Assembly: GCA_947034895.1 (NCBI GenBank)
Contig: OX344761.1
Location: forward strand, 78,429,839-78,493,838
Direction: 5' to 3'
Origin: Rhytidiadelphus loreus
Taxonomy: Eukaryota; Streptophyta; Bryopsida; Hypnales; Hylocomiaceae
Length of the DNA: 64,000 nucleotides
Shown here one piece after another: positions 48,701 to 61,730 of this stretch (within the stretch, counting starts at the first letter, position 1; each line of letters begins with the position of its first letter). A program made the translations under genes and the position numbers. Below the pieces are notes generated by a model. That model had not been told where the DNA came from and made no database searches. It saw only the letters and a program-made list of their open reading frames with translations.

Positions 48701-50160
48701 ATCATTGATCTCGTTGATTTTTGTGGTTTAGGCAAGTGTGTCCTTTCTATTCAACTACGCAAATGAATGAAATTCACTTTTCATCTCTCATCTTTATGAG
48801 AACTTTTTTGGTGGCTATTAATGAACAATTTGTACTTCTTAGAATTGCACTCTTTTAATATTTTGGCAAATTTCCTTAGAAATGGTGTGCCCTAGTTGAA
48901 ATTAAAGAAATTAGGAGCTATTGTTTCCAATTTTTTGGGTTGGCACTGCCGGAATTTCCTAGAAAAGACAAGGAAGAAATAAAAGTAAAATTGTAGTCAT
49001 TTTCAACTACTCACTATAAGAAACTTGTGTTCTATGTGACATTTTCATAATTTTCTATAACAGATTTTAGTGGATGTACACTAAAATCCGTCACAATTTT
49101 TTTTTAAAACGTCACATAAAACATGAGTTTTTTATAATGATTAGAATCCTAAAATTACCAAACACTTTTGCTAGAGGTTAAAGCAATTCCATTCATACTA
49201 TATTTCATAACAAAGGTGAGACGGGCATCAGATGAGATTGTAAATTTTTTTAATTTTAACTCCCCCAAAAAGGTACACTGAAAAGCATACCCCCCCCCCC
49301 CCCACACACACACACACAAAATGCCAAGTGTAACAAACCTAGTTCAAATGGGAGTACTATTCTACATTCATTCTATTTATGAAAAATACCAAAGCAATAT
49401 AGTAAAACAATATTTTCCTCATGCAACCTTGTTAAAAATTCCATGACAATCAACATAGAACTATAAAGGTCTTATATCTCAATCCACATTGGCCTTGCAA
49501 CATATGACACAAACTAGTACAAGTGTTTCTTGTAATCACCCTAAAATTGACCAACTTTGAGAAGGGGAGGAAGCTTTGCATTGATAGAAGCAACTCTGGA
49601 GGCATTTGAGTAGGACCTTACTTGAAAAGTGAGTCACTCAATGTCATATGATGAAAACCTTACTTAACCTTCTAATGCTAGCATAGCCATTTCATGGCTT
49701 TTAGATGACAATGAGGTGATTTGTACAAAGAGTAGAAGCATTCTCTCATCCACTTCTTTCTTTTTGACCTTTCATGGTGGGTTTTGAAGAGTACCCAATT
49801 GAGTTTGTAGTTTGAGTATGTCTTTGGATAAATGAGAAGTTAGTAAAAAAGAAGAATCGCAAAATATGCTAATTTAGTGTATTTTGGAAAGTTGTTGCTC
49901 TTTACTTTAAATCTGAAATTTCCCCACAAAAATGATATTTTTTGAGTTTGAGCCTAACTAACAAAATGAAGGTCATTTACTCTCGTTTCTACTCCAATCT
50001 GAATTTTGAATAAAATTCCTCATATTGAATATTTTATTGCAATTTGAACTTTGGATGTATTTTGAATGTCTATTGAATTATAATTGTAGAATGACAGGGA
50101 TGTTCATCATTGTAATAGACACACATGCCTAAATTTTCCTATTTTTTGAAATAATTTTTT
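42745..50160. other. AT-rich spacer of unit 2
   Basis: Colinear with 24,290-33,855 but shorter: no TIR elements at the 43,440 site, no MITE near 47,355 and no right palindrome arm. It contains the older TTGCAAGAAA element (about 48,590-49,541), the 49,012-49,139 hairpin MITE and a C-run followed by (CA)n near 49,290-49,318. No coding region is conserved between the units. Confidence 0.6.
49012..49139. mobile_element. Hairpin MITE, duplicate of 32,685-32,812
   Basis: Same 128-bp length; left end CACTATAAGAAAC. Orthologous to the unit 1 copy, so inserted before the duplication. Confidence 0.7.
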
Positions 50161-50393
50161 CTCCTCATCGACGAAGTCTCAAGCTACCATAATTTAAGGT
50201 GTGACCACCCATAACTGACCGCATAAGCAACTCTGGACACAATGTGGAGTATAAGTTTAGTTGGGCAAAGGAAATTTTTCCACCCACCTGAATAGGCGGA
50301 ATGGCGCATCGAGAGCAAAGGTGCAGACTCCAACGTCACGGACCCACAACACAATAAAAGCAAAATATGCCTCGGGCTTCTTCCACGTGCTGT

Positions 50394-50399
50394 TCTTAT
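50394..50399. promoter_or_regulatory. G-box upstream of GDSL D
   Basis: CACGTG at the position homologous to 35,055 in copy C. Confidence 0.45.
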
Positions 50400-50651
50400 T
50401 CACCGTGGAAATAAAAGGTCATTAACTTTGTGAACAAATAAAAACAAAACAAAAACTACCTCAAAGTCCAGTCTCCCCTCCCTCGATGATGTTGAAAACA
50501 AAGTCATCACATTGTATTTGTATTTTACTCCGCAAATCAACAAAGCGACAGAATAATTCGTATGTCAACTCGGAGGCTGAGACTAAGCTTGCCGCGTCAC
50601 TTCGCACTCGGCCGGTCTCAAACCTCGACCGTGCCTCCTAGCTTGGCTTGG

Positions 50652-50658
50652 TATAAAT
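50652..50658 (+). promoter_or_regulatory. TATA box of GDSL copy D
   Basis: TATAAAT in the conserved promoter block. Confidence 0.7.
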
Positions 50659-50899
50659 GGGCTGCACTCGCACTCCAATCTCATTCCAATTCGCAACTGC
50701 CTCCATCGACACGCTCGCTGAGTGCTCACTGCTTACAAATACCGAACGACGACTGTGGCTCCACCAACTCAATCGGCCAGGGGGGTAATTATTGACCTGG
50801 ACGACTTCTCCTCAACTGAAAGTTAATTTCTGGCTTCTGGTCGAATCGAATCCAACAGTTGATTCAATTCGTAGCTGGTGGATCAGTAATTGAGCTTCG

Positions 50900-52326
50900 G
50901 TGCTGGCGACAACGTCAAGAATGGCGTCCACCTCGAGCCTGGGGATGCTCTGCTGGGGTGTCTTCGTAGCTGCTTGCTTCCTGCAATCCATGCACGTGGC
51001 TTCGGCCGAAGAGGCCTTGCCCGAGTGCAAGTTCCCGGCGGTGTATGCGTTCGGCGACTCGCTGACCGACACAGGAAACTCCATCGCGGCCTTCCCCGAC
51101 CAATTCGCCCACGCCGAGCTCGACCCCCACGGCAATCTGTTTCCGACACATGCCGCGGATCGATACACCGACAGAAAATTGTTGCTCGACTTCCTTCGTA
51201 AGAACTGAACGCGGCTCACTCAAATTCAAATCAAGCCTGCGACCAGCAAATATCAAATGAATTAGTACTAGACACTGCAAGTGGATTGTTGTGGACAGTG
51301 TACTGATTGGATTGGCTGTTGGCTCCGTTGAATGGCAGCTTTCGGAATCGGACGACGCCCCATCTACCCCGTGCTGCGAGGCACGGGAGCCGACTTCACC
51401 AACGGCACCAACTTCGTGGCCTATGGTGCGCCGGCGCGCACCGTGAAGGTGTGGCGCAGGGACTCGGGATTCAACAGCCTGTTCTCGCTGGACGTGCAGC
51501 AGCAGTGGTACGAGCGCTACAAAGTGCGCTTGTGGTTCTACGAGAGTCCTATCTTCCACACGCGCGGACTCAACCAGAGCCTGCCCAAGCTGGCCACCGT
51601 GAACGAGTCGTTGTTCCTGGTGTGGTCCGGCTACCAAGACTACTTCTCCAGCCTGTACGACAAGACGCTCACGCTGCGCCAGACGCGCTCCATTGTTCCC
51701 TAGGTGGTGGAAGCCATCGAAACGCACATCCAGAAGCTGCTGACTCCCGTGCTTTACACTCCCTCTCAGACGGCCACGCTGCGGATGCCCACGGCCCGGA
51801 CCATCCTGGTGGTGAACCTGCCTCCCTTGGGCTGCATGCCGCCATGTTGTCGATGTACGGCGGGCCGCACGCCAAGTACGACAGCCACGGTTGCCTCAGC
51901 GACTTGAACGAAATCACGCGCCACCACAACCAGCTGCTGGGCCAGAAGATGGAGGAGTTGCGTGCGAAGTACCCGCAAGCGCAGCTGCTGTACGGCGACG
52001 CTTCCGGCGTGTACACGGACATCCTGAAGGAGCCGAAGAAGTACAACGTGACTGCGCCGCTGCAGGCTTGCTGCGGCGTGGGTGGCGCGTACAACTTCAA
52101 CAAGGAGGTGACTTGCGGTCACTTGGGCCTGGTTGGGAAGCAATTCGTGAATTTGACTTCCACGTTCTGCGTCGATCCCGCGGCGCATCTGAGCTGGGAC
52201 GGCATCCACAAGTCCAACACGTTCAACAAGGCCGCCGTGACGGCGTTCTTGGAGGGCAAGCACATCACCCCCAAGGGCGGGCTCAACTGCTCCCCCGACT
52301 TCACGCACTTTGACGACCCCCACTAA
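50900..52326 (+). pseudogene. GDSL esterase/lipase, copy D (TAG plus frameshift)
   Basis: Exon 1 50,900-51,197, 141-nt intron 51,198-51,338, exon 2 51,339-52,326. The last exon 1 base is C rather than G, weakening the donor (CTTC|GTAAGA) and changing the junction codon from Ala to Pro. TAG at 51,701-51,703 is shared with all copies; the second TAG of B and C is absent (CAG). One C is missing from the GCATGCCC run near 51,838-51,841, shifting the frame until the end, although the +1 frame downstream still encodes the normal C-terminus with SWDGIH. A Thr to Lys change follows the catalytic His. Closest to copy C. Confidence 0.88.
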
Positions 52327-52673
52327 TAAGCTGAGTGCAGAGGGGTCTCCTGAGGGGCATGTACATTATCCAGGGTCGCGCGCCCCGATCCCATGACTTT
52401 AGTGACTTGTAGAATAACACTTTAATCGTTAGTGATTGAACCTTCTTGTTGAGCTGGATCTCAACTGAGCATTCTTATTCTTGATGACATTCATCGGAAT
52501 CGAAATTCATTAAAATTTCTTGGACCCCGAAGTTGGGTTCACATCAATTTTGCAATTGCGTTCATTATTTGCTCATGGCTTTTCGTCCGAGTATAATTTT
52601 ACTAGATCACTCAATCGTTGAACAAGGCGGTTGTGGCTCGGATGTCTCACACTATTAGAACCAGGGGGGGTAA

Positions 52674-52800
52674 GCAACGTTTTTTAGTCACGTTTGGGGG
52701 TCTTACAAGAAAATTAGCAACATCAGGCAATAAAGCGTGGCAAATATCGAATGTTCATTTCCATTGCAACGTTTCAGCAACGTTTGTGTGAGAGCGTTGA
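52674..52800. repeat. CACTA subterminal repeats
   Basis: GCAACGTTT occurs at 52,674-52,682, 52,766-52,774 and 52,777-52,785, with related CACGTTTGGGG and GAGCGTTG nearby. Clustered short motifs inside the terminus are where CACTA-encoded DNA-binding proteins dock in known family members. Confidence 0.7.
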
Positions 52801-54312
<1,512 letters not shown>

Positions 54313-54999
54313 GTATATGTATATATATTTACCGAAACTATCTCTTAGTATTTCTCTTACAATTTTAAAATATTCATTTAATAGTAGTTTTATTTATTTT
54401 TGTATATTTTGATTTGTTGTTTCCTCCATCCTTTACTAGGGGTGCATTTAGTTCTATTACAACGAAACACGTGTCAATAAGTGGTTTTAAATCATTTATA
54501 ATTTCAATCTAAAATTTTGACCATTCTTTAATAATTATTATAGGTTTCTATTGCCAAAATTTCCAACTCAAATAAAATATGAAATGATTTATAGAAGAGT
54601 TTGACAATGAACTAAAATGGCTTGTTTTTCAACTCAAAAAATTATAGAGAATACATTTAGATGACCATTGAATTCATATTCAATTCAAAAATGAGCTTTC
54701 AACAGAGAATTTTTTTTAAATATTTTTTTTTAGACAATATTTTCCTATATAATATAGGGGCGTGAAAGTTATTTTAAAATTCTACAGTATATCTTTTTAC
54801 TTCAAAAAATTTGTAACTAATTATTATTAACAAATAAAAATATCAATAATTCAAAACGTAAACATCCAAAGTAGAAAAATATATTTATATTTTTTTAATT
54901 TTGTTTTCTTTAAAATTCAAAAAGTATATACGGGTCCAAAGTTTTCTTCACATATGGTTTCTAATGGATACTCTAAGTGACCACCCCCAAAGATCCTTT

Positions 55000-56355
55000 A
55001 GAAATATAAGGGGTTTAGGGTTAAAAAATAGCATCCTAAGTGTCTCCTTCTAATCCAAGGATTTTAATTGGAGAGAGCATGACTCACTTTTGAATGTTTT
55101 TCAGGTTGTGTATTCAGTTCGTGGTTTTCTCCATCCATTTGCAATTATAAGGGGTGCATTGTGAAGAGTTGCATCCAAAGCGTCCCCTTCTAATCCAAGG
55201 TTTTTAATTGGAGAGAATCATGGTATGTTTTTCATGTTGTGTATTTGGTTTGTGGTTTTCTCCATTCATTTGGAATTATAAGGCGTGCATTGTGAAGAGT
55301 TGCATCCAAAGCGTCCCCTTCTAATCCAAGGTTTTTAATTAGAGAAAATCATGACTCATTTTTGTATGTTTTTCATGTTGTGTATTTGGTTTGTGGTTTT
55401 CTCCATCTATTTGGAATTATAAGGGGTGCATTGTGAAGAGTTGCATCCAAAGCGTCCCCTTCTAATCCAAGGTTTTTAATTGGAGAAAATCATGACTCAT
55501 TTTTGTATGTTTTTCATGTTGTGTATTTGGTTTGTGGTTTTCTCCATCCATTTGGAATTATAAGGGGTGCATTGTGAAGAGTTGCATCCAAAGCGTCCCC
55601 TTCTAATCCAAGGTTTTTAATTAGAGAGAATCATGACTCATTTTTGTATGTTTTTCATGTTGTGTATTTGGTTTGTGGTTTTCTCCATCCATTTGGAATT
55701 ATAAGGGGTGCATTGTGAAGAGTTGCATCCAAAGCGTCCCCTTCTAATCCAAGGTTTTTAATTAGAGAGAATCATGACTCATTTTGTATGTTTTTCATGT
55801 TGTGTATTTGATTTGTGGTTTTCTTCATCTATTTGGAATTATAAGGGGTGCATTGTGAAGAGTTGCATCCAAAGCATCCCCTTCTAATCCAAGGTTTTTA
55901 ATTTGAGAGAACCTTGGTATGTTTTTCATGTTGTGTATTTGATTTGTGGTTTTCTCCATCTATTTGGAATTATAAGGGGTGCATTGTGAAGAGTTGCATC
56001 CAAAGCGTCCCCTTCTAATCCAAGGTTTTTAATTTGAGAGAACCTTGGTATGTTTTTCATGTTGTGTATTTGATTTGTGGTTTTCTCCATCCATTTGGAA
56101 TTATAAGGGGTGCATTGTGAAGAGTTGCATCCAAAGCGTCCCCTTCTAATCCAAGGTTTTTAATTGGAGAGAATCATGACTCATTTTTGTATGTTTTTCA
56201 TGTTGTATATTTGGTTTGTGGTTTTCTCCATCCATTTGGAATTATAAGGGGTGCATTGTGAAGAGTTGCATCCAAAGCGTCCCCTTCTAATCCAAGGTTT
56301 TTAATTGGAGAGAATCATAACTCATTTTTGTATGTTTTTTATGTTATATATTTGG
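55000..56355. repeat. 131/141-bp minisatellite, about 10 copies
   Basis: The landmark GCATCCAAAGCGTCCCC (first copy degenerate at 55,031) recurs at 55,171, 55,302, 55,443, 55,584, 55,725, 55,865, 55,996, 56,127 and 56,268. Spacing is either 131 or 140-141 bp, the difference being a 10-bp presence/absence of an ACTCATTTTT-type segment. Copies are otherwise highly similar. The array lies between the transposase stop codon and the transposon terminus. Confidence 0.92.
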
Positions 56356-56837
56356 TGTATAGTCAAATTGATTTATAAAAGAAGTGAATAAATTTGTAAT
56401 AATATTATATTTCTACGTTTTTCTATCAATTTAGTTACAAAATATTTATGTTATATATATATATATATATATATATATAGGTTTGAAATATTTTGAATGA
56501 AATTGATTTATAAAAATTTGATTGAATATATTATCATATTATATTCTTATGCTTATAAATAATAACTCTAAATAGGAAATTGAAAATATGCATGTACAAT
56601 CAAATAGATGTAATTGATTGAAGTCATATACACTATAGTCTTCTGTTACAATTAAAAGAATAAAGTTAGTAATATATATAGTATAAAAGGATAGCATCTA
56701 ACTTCATAATTTTTTTTGAAAACAACCATGAAAGCTTGATTAAAAGCATCATTCATTTAGAAGATAAACATGTAGCACAAATTAGAAAAACAAAGCTACA
56801 TAAGAAAACAAAATGATAAAATACAACCATAAAGTCC

Positions 56838-59800
56838 TTATTCTCTATCACTATCTGAATATTCAATGACATCATGCAATACATCTGCATTTTCTAATTC
56901 TGAATCTGATAAGTTATCCTCTCCTACCAAGTGTTCTCCAATATATCTTTCAAACCTTGCCGTTTGGTGAAATGTTGGAATCTGGCTTGGCTCCTCAGTG
57001 TGGACATCAAAGTCAATGCTATTTGGATCATTCTGTTCTAAGTGGATGGATGATTCTATAGACTCTCCTTCATATTCAAATGGATCACTACCACCACTAC
57101 CATCTGTGAACTCATCTTGTTCCTCATTACTGAATTCCATGGATACAAGATCATCTTTTTTTTTTGTATGCCGCAATTGATATGCTTGAACACTTGTATT
57201 GCTCTCATCATCTTGTACAAGTACATTTTCCTCATCTTCTGGACCAACCATGTTTGTTTCCCTTTTGTATAAAACCTTCTTCGACCTGGCTTCGTATTTA
57301 ACTAGAAGATGCCAACCTTTGTTTAGCCTATCTTCAATAAAGAACACTTGGTCTACATCAAGAGGGTAAACAAAAGGTTCATGTGTAGCCAAGTGAGATG
57401 GCATGAAATTGCTTGTACGTACGCGTGTAAACTTGCATTCATCAACTAGAACTCTAGGATTTCCACGAAGTGTTGCTTTACTATTATACCAATCCCCTTT
57501 CAATAATATCGTTGTAAAAGATGTGAATTTCACTTCAACTATATTGCAAATTTTTCCATAATACTCAATTGTGCAAGGTTCTCCAATTGCATCTACATCG
57601 TGGAACGAACATGCTATGCTTGTACACATAGAGAGACATTACTAACAAAGCATTTTTTTGCACATTAAAAAGCAGAAAAATCCAAATAAACATAAATAAT
57701 CAATTTACTTAAAGACTATGATAAAGGTTTAGGGTTACACTAATTTTTTTTAATAACAATATGATGAAGTTCATACCTGAATCTTGTGTCTTCTTCCCTG
57801 CATCTCTTGCAACAACTCTTAAGTACTTTCCTGCTGCCCACATGTGTGCAAAGAACTTTACTTTGGGATGTGGACCAAGTGCAATATTATATTCACGATC
57901 TGGTGGAGGTTGACCCAAGTCGATTTGATGTCTCATTTGCATAAGGGTCCATTCACCAAAATTCACATTGTTGCTTGGTACTTCAATAGCATAGCGTCTT
58001 CTCCAATGCGACATACAAGGGTCGTTCTTCAACACAAAGTTGTGAACTTGTTCCAAGAAAACCCTCCCCAAATCATCTCTATCTAGGCGACGCATTTTGT
58101 GGGCTTTAGGCAATACCATCTCTAATAAACATGGATCTTCTTTTAGCCTCCATCATTAAGGTGCACTTGGTGTCAATTGGATTGTGTACTCAGTTGTATA
58201 GTGCATTGCCTCGGTTAGAATATATCCTTCTGCCATTGAACCCTCTGGACGAGCCTTTTGTCTAACCCAACTTTTGAGGTCTTTCATGTACCGTTCTAAG
58301 AAGTACATCCAACGAGATGAGACGGGTCCACACAATTCCACTTCTTCCACCAAGTGCCATATCAAGTGTACTTGAATGTCAAAAAAACTTGGAGGGAGAT
58401 TTCTTTCCATATCACACATCAATTCCGCCGCCATTGTCTTCATCCCGGAAACCTCCGAGATCTTAATTTCCTTGCCACATATCCAACGAAACAATTCTCC
58501 TAACCAGTAGACAATGCTTCATAGTTTCTCATTCAAAGCATCTCTTAATGCGATGGGAAGCAAATCATGAAGTAGATTGTGATAGTGATGTGTCTTCATC
58601 CCTGTAATTTTGTTGTCTACAAATTTGTATTCAAAAGATGAACCGTAATTCCTAGGAGTCTTGGTAGTTTGTAGCACATCAATTACCTCATTAAATTCAG
58701 CCTTTGTAAAAATCCAAGGTGTTGGTGGTGGTGTAGTCCCAGACTCAATCCACATGTCCTTCATAATTCCCATATTCTTCATTTCAATTCGTTGTGACTC
58801 TGAATCAGCCTTAGTACCTTTGGCATTTGTGAAGGTTTTGAAAAGAGATGAGCAAACATTTTTTTTAATATGCATAGGATCAAGAAGGTGTCGAATCCTT
58901 AAGTCCTGCACAAATAATTATAAACATTTTAATACTTCACATCTAATAAAATGACATTTCATTGTAAAAAAAAGCTCTTCTAATTCATTTGTACTCCAAT
59001 ACATTGCTCTAAACCCATTGTCAATGAATTGTTGTTTTACAGTTTTTGAAGTTATTAGATGTCTAACAAATGCTTACCGCCCAATAGTCCAAGTTGTATA
59101 ATTTTGAATAACCTGTCATACCACTTTTCTGGAGTTGTAATGAACCGGTCTCAAATTTTTCCCATTGTGATAACCAATCCCAACCATCCATCTTTGAAGG
59201 TGGCTTCAAAGTGGGCTCTTCTTGCCCATTAAAAGAATTATTAAATTCAGTGGACCTCCATAGATGGCCCTCTGGTAAATACCTTCGATATCCATGATAT
59301 ATGATTTTGTTGAGTTCTTTTGCAGAATATGAATTCACGTGCTTAGGTCCACAAATAGGACATCCAAAAAAACCTTGGGTTTGCAATGAAGACGCCACTC
59401 TATATCCAGGATAATCGTGCATAGTCCATAGAAGTATGGCCTTCATATTAAAAGTGTTGTTACTATTGACATCATAAGTTTGTTCTCCAAATGTCCATAA
59501 CTTCTTCAATTCATCAACAATGGGTGCCAAATACACATTCATATCTTTCACTTTCTTCTTCCCTGTACAATAACATATATTCATCTAATTAAATTCATAA
59601 GGTTTTCATTATGCTATATTGCTATGGGTATTATTAGAATTATTTTCAGAAAAATACCTTTGCATACTACAATTTTTTTTATTTTTTATGATGAACCATC
59701 AATCATTATTTAAACTATTGAATGACTTAATCATGAATTAAGAGCTAAGGTGATTTGCAAAAGAAATGTAAAGAAAATTAACAAAAGATAGTCACTTACC

Positions 59801-61730
59801 ATGAATAATTGCAACAAGAATTAAAAAAGAAGCCTTTATGGCCAACCAAGGTGGTAGATTGTAGCATGTAAGCACTATGGGCCATATGGAATATGCACTT
59901 GAATTATTGCCAAAAGGATTCACCCCATCCATTGCCATACCAAGAAACACAGCACGTGGGTTTTGAAGAAAATTCCATTGTCTTAAAGCAAATTTCCAGG
60001 CTGGTGAGTCCATAGGTCCTCTCATGATATCATCTTCACTTTTATGGTCATGATGCCATGTCATAAGTTTTGAAATGCTTGGACACCGGAACATAGCTTG
60101 TAGTCGAGGTGTGATTGGAAAATAATGCATCTTCTGCTCATTGTTCATGCAAATGAAATACATAAAAATAAAATTCCATATAAATGCATACAAATAATGT
60201 ATAGCAAGTGCAAGACATGAAATTAAACTAAACATGCAAAATATGAAGACATACCTTTCTTGGGACAATTTTACTAAGAGTGTCTTGTCGATAACGAGAG
60301 AGGTTACATTTGGGGCAAACTTCCAGGCCTTCATTTTCTCCATAATACAAAGTTCCATCACATGGGCATGAATGGATTGTCTTGTAGTCAAGTCCCAGAT
60401 CCGTTATAACTTTCCTTGCTTCCCCTCTTGTTTTGGGCATTTTGGAATCCAAACTTGGATCAATAATATGGTCTCCAATTAATGCAAATATTTCGTCCAT
60501 GCATGCATTGCTTACAGTGTGTCTTGCTTGCACTTTTAGGAATTGAAGAATGATAGACAAACGGTTAGATCTACAACCAATGTATAATGGTGTCGACGCT
60601 TCTTTGGCTAAGTAGTTCATGTCATTCTCCTTGGTGTTTGGAATATCATTATCAAGGGGTTGTACTTCCATCCCAAACCGATGTAATAAAAAATCAGCAA
60701 CAACAACATCAGGATGCTCTCCAATATCTTCATTATTCAAATGCTCATCATGAACAAAGTCATCAGTTTGTGGGACATTTGTGGGACTTTGGGGAGTGGG
60801 AGAGGATAACAGACATGGCCCTTCAGAGAGCCCAGCCTGATATAGAGCTTGTGCATGTAATATGAAAGAAATTAATGTTTTACATGTCTAAATCCCAATA
60901 AAATGAATATAATATTAATGAGAAATTTCCCTATATACTTAACAATAACTAAATTGCACACTAATAAAGAAGGCACATGGACTTGCCATTCAATGAACAA
61001 TTTTTTTTGAAAAATTCTCCTTAAGTAGTGTACCCTTGATTTGGAGCTAAAGATGCTCCCCAATAAGTTTTTCAAATTCATTGACAAGACATTCTCCACA
61101 TAATGAAGTTCTAAGGGGAGATTTCAATATTTAGCAAAAAAATCTCAACATTAAAGTTGGCATGACAAGACCACTAAAGTACAATTATGGCTAAAAAACA
61201 TGGTGAGTTTATCAAGTACAAGGCTTAGGTTTCATTACATTTGATTATGTACTTTATATGATCATTCAATGATTGAATACACTATGACTAAACACTTAAG
61301 AAGGTTTAATATTTAATTACTAATAACTTTAATTTGGAAAAATGAAATAAAATGATGTTTAAGTAGTATATATAATGTAATGAACTTTGAACCAATTTGT
61401 AGGAAATGAATTGTAAAGAAAGAAATTCAATTGTTTAGAGAGTAGTATAAAAGTATTCACCTCATAGCGATTACCAATGTTGTGATCCCGAATATGTCTT
61501 TCAATGATGTTTGATGTCCGCACTGTTGGTTTGTGCTTCTTTGCACATTCTGTGCATGGGCATATGTTATATGATTTTTCTTGATTTTCCAAACCCGAAG
61601 AAGGTCCTTCTTCAGAAACTCTCTTTCTTCTTTTCCTCCTAGGATGTGGTCTAAAACCTTCTTCATTTTCCACCTCCTCCACAACATTGGAACTCCGGAA
61701 GGCGGAGTAGTTTGGTGGTTTACGTGGCAT
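56838..61730 (-). pseudogene. CACTA transposase (TNP2-DUF4218-DUF4216), three stops
   Basis: Six exons give about 1,191 codons: 61,730-61,461; 60,836-60,255; 60,133-59,800; 59,562-59,078; 58,905-57,777; about 57,613-56,838. Phases agree and most sites are GT...AG, the last acceptor being weak. Exon 1 has a CPCTEC motif like the end of the transposase-associated domain. Exons 2-4 encode TNP2, with IHSCPCDGTLYYGENEG, AMDGVNPFGN and MHDYPGYR carrying likely catalytic Asp residues, and CPICG. Exon 5 starts RHLLDPMHIKKNV and covers DUF4218 (LPPSFFDIQVHLIWHL, RWMYFLERYMKDLKSW). Exon 6 is DUF4216 (EYYGKICNIVEV, QVFFIED). Stops at 58,521-58,519 (TGA), 58,158-58,156 (TAA) and 58,155-58,153 (TGA) interrupt an otherwise open exon 5. 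Confidence 0.85.

Larger units (their letters stand above)
34832..50160 (+). repeat. Segmental duplication unit 2 (GDSL C + peroxidase 2 + spacer)
   Basis: Starts at the promoter homology block CTCCTCATCGACGAAGTCTC, which recurs at 50,161, and ends where that next copy starts. Compared with unit 1 it lacks several transposons and the right arm of the palindrome, and carries its own 326-bp insertion at 39,056-39,381. Confidence 0.85.
50161..52649 (+). repeat. Truncated duplication unit 3
   Basis: Homologous to 34,832 onward in unit 2 and to 18,640 in unit 1 up to GGATGTCTCA, where the match stops at the CACTA terminus. A third spacer and peroxidase are predicted beyond the transposon. Confidence 0.85.

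Noticed and set aside
55011..55025. GGTTTAGGGTTA as an interstitial telomere repeat
   Set aside because: A single unit only; chance occurrence.
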